From: an uncultured Flavobacteriales bacterium
GTDB taxonomy: Bacteria; Bacteroidota; Bacteroidia; Flavobacteriales_F; PHOS-HE28
DNA: 35,783 nucleotides
Direction: 5' to 3'
Assembly (NCBI GenBank): GCA_937872175.1
Contig: CALMPI010000044.1
Span: 1 to 35,783, forward strand
The translations under genes were made by a program, and so were the position numbers. The notes below the pieces were generated by a model, which was given only the letters and a program-made list of their open reading frames with translations, ran no database searches and had not been told where the DNA came from. Shown piece after piece: positions 35,053 through 35,783 of the stretch; within the stretch, counting starts at the first letter, position 1, and each line of letters begins with the position of its first letter.

Positions 35053-35783
35053 TCACTCCGCCTCGCCCCAGCTCGGGCCGCACTCCACGTCCACCCTCAT
35101 CGGGACCTGGAGCGGCACCACATCCTCCATGATCCTGGCCGCCTCCTGGGCCGCCTCCCGGCTCTCCGCCGTGTAGTCCACCTCATCGTGGACCTGGAGC
35201 TGTAGGGGGACGCCCGCCGCATCCATCGCCACCACCGCCATCTTGGTCTGGTCAGCGGAGGAGCCCTGGATGAGCCGGTTGAACGCCTTGTGAACCCAGT
35301 CCCACTCCCCGTTGTCCTTCATCGGGAAGCGGCACCGCCGCCCGCTCAGCGTCTCGATGTAGCCCTGGGTCTCAGCAAGGTCCTGGCAGTGGTTCGCCAT
35401 CTTGCGGACGAAGGGCACCCGCTGGTCGAAGGTGTCCATGAGCTGCTGGCCCTCCGGCCCGGCAGCCTCCCAGTACCTGATCTTGTAGCCCCCGGCGCGG
35501 CCCGCATTCGCCTTCTGGACACACTCCTCGCGGGTCTGGAAGTCCTTGAAGCGCCTCCGGCGGCCCTCTGTCCAGCTGAGCCGCCAGACGGTCGGCAGCC
35601 CGAGGTCGCGGCAGAGCTTGGCCCCGCCCATCCCGTAGGACAGGCCCAGGAAGATGTTCTTGGCTGGCTTCCGGGGGATGCCGGCCATGTCCGCCATCAT
35701 CTGGTGGAAGTCTGTGCTGGGGTCCTCCCGGAAGCGGCGGGCTGCCTCCAGGGCCGCCCCGGGGGCCTGCTCCCCGATGAGCC
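35053..35783 (-). CDS. Family A DNA polymerase, C-terminal part (cut by window edge)
   Basis: The frame is open to the right edge, giving about 243 codons of the polymerase palm and fingers. RKPAKNIFLGLSYGMGG is the O-helix (motif B) with the conserved Arg, Lys, Phe and Tyr-Gly. AFNRLIQGSSADQTKMAVV and LQLQVHDEVDYTA (motif C with His-Asp-Glu) follow. An insertion with Arg/Lys-rich sequence (LSWTEGRRRRFKDFQT) lies between motif B and the thumb-proximal helix. It is the replicative polymerase of the phage. It ends with GPSWGEAE just upstream of promoter F. Confidence 0.93.
   Translation of the reverse strand, partial: LIGEQAPGAALEAARRFREDPSTDFHQMMADMAGIPRKPAKNIFLGLSYGMGGAKLCRDLGLPTVWRLSWTEGRRRRFKDFQTREECVQKANAGRAGGYKIRYWEAAGPEGQQLMDTFDQRVPFVRKMANHCQDLAETQGYIETLSGRRCRFPMKDNGEWDWVHKAFNRLIQGSSADQTKMAVVAMDAAGVPLQLQVHDEVDYTAESREAAQEAARIMEDVVPLQVPMRVDVECGPSWGEAE

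Noticed and set aside
1..35783. tRNA genes, CRISPR arrays, integrase, insertion sequences and endolysin
   Set aside because: Looked for on both strands by eye. No tRNA-like cloverleaf, no regularly spaced repeat array, no transposase or recombinase motif, and no lysozyme, amidase or transglycosylase motif was found. This does not exclude them outside the window.

Overview
The window is a contiguous piece of a tailed double-stranded DNA phage or prophage-like genome. It is very GC-rich (about 70% by eye) and tightly packed. Nearly all genes lie on the minus strand, so transcription runs from high to low coordinates. The virion is most likely a siphovirus: HK97-fold capsid, DUF4055-type portal, Mu F-like head protein, tail tube, tape measure, tail chaperones made by frameshifting, and no sheath. 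The host is not stated. Promoters of -35/-10 type, strong GC3 bias and a spike-base protein of the RCAP_rcc01079 family point to a high-GC bacterium, probably a proteobacterium (inference). No integrase, tRNA, CRISPR or endolysin was seen.

Layout, in transcription order. (1) 35783-24115, replication and early block: family A DNA polymerase (cut by the right edge), deoxycytidylate deaminase-like enzyme, MazG-like NTP-PPase, PD-(D/E)XK nuclease, primase-helicase, a second all-alpha NTP-PPase, DEDDh exonuclease, AAA+ ATPase and several unknown proteins. At least five minus-strand promoters here carry a shared 9-bp element (TTATCCCCG), and seven genes share one leader/ribosome-binding module (AGAAATGGAGCAC). 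(2) 24118-20851, a run of small overlapping genes: membrane peptides, a lipoprotein and a zinc-ribbon/HTH protein. (3) 20850-20103, a junction with eight copies of CTTAACTT in both orientations, a very GC-rich hairpin tract, and a possible small plus-strand gene ending tail-to-tail with its neighbour. It is a candidate packaging, replication or control site. (4) 20102-8882, late genes: small terminase, spike base, a winged-helix regulator, fibre genes, small membrane proteins, large terminase, portal and Mu F-like protein. (5) 8773-1, head and tail genes: scaffold, major capsid, connectors, tail tube, chaperones and tape measure (cut by the left edge).

Most genes overlap by 1-4 bases (TGATG, ATGA, GTGA), implying translational coupling. 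The main exception is the capsid region. Scaffold and major capsid each appear to have their own promoter, followed about 10 nt into the RNA by a hairpin with the same apical sequence but a different, still paired, outer stem. Capsid is also bracketed by terminator-like hairpins. This looks like a dedicated expression unit with a shared RNA control element. It and the early operator/leader family are the strongest candidates for undescribed regulation. All sequence patterns were read by eye; no search or folding program was run.
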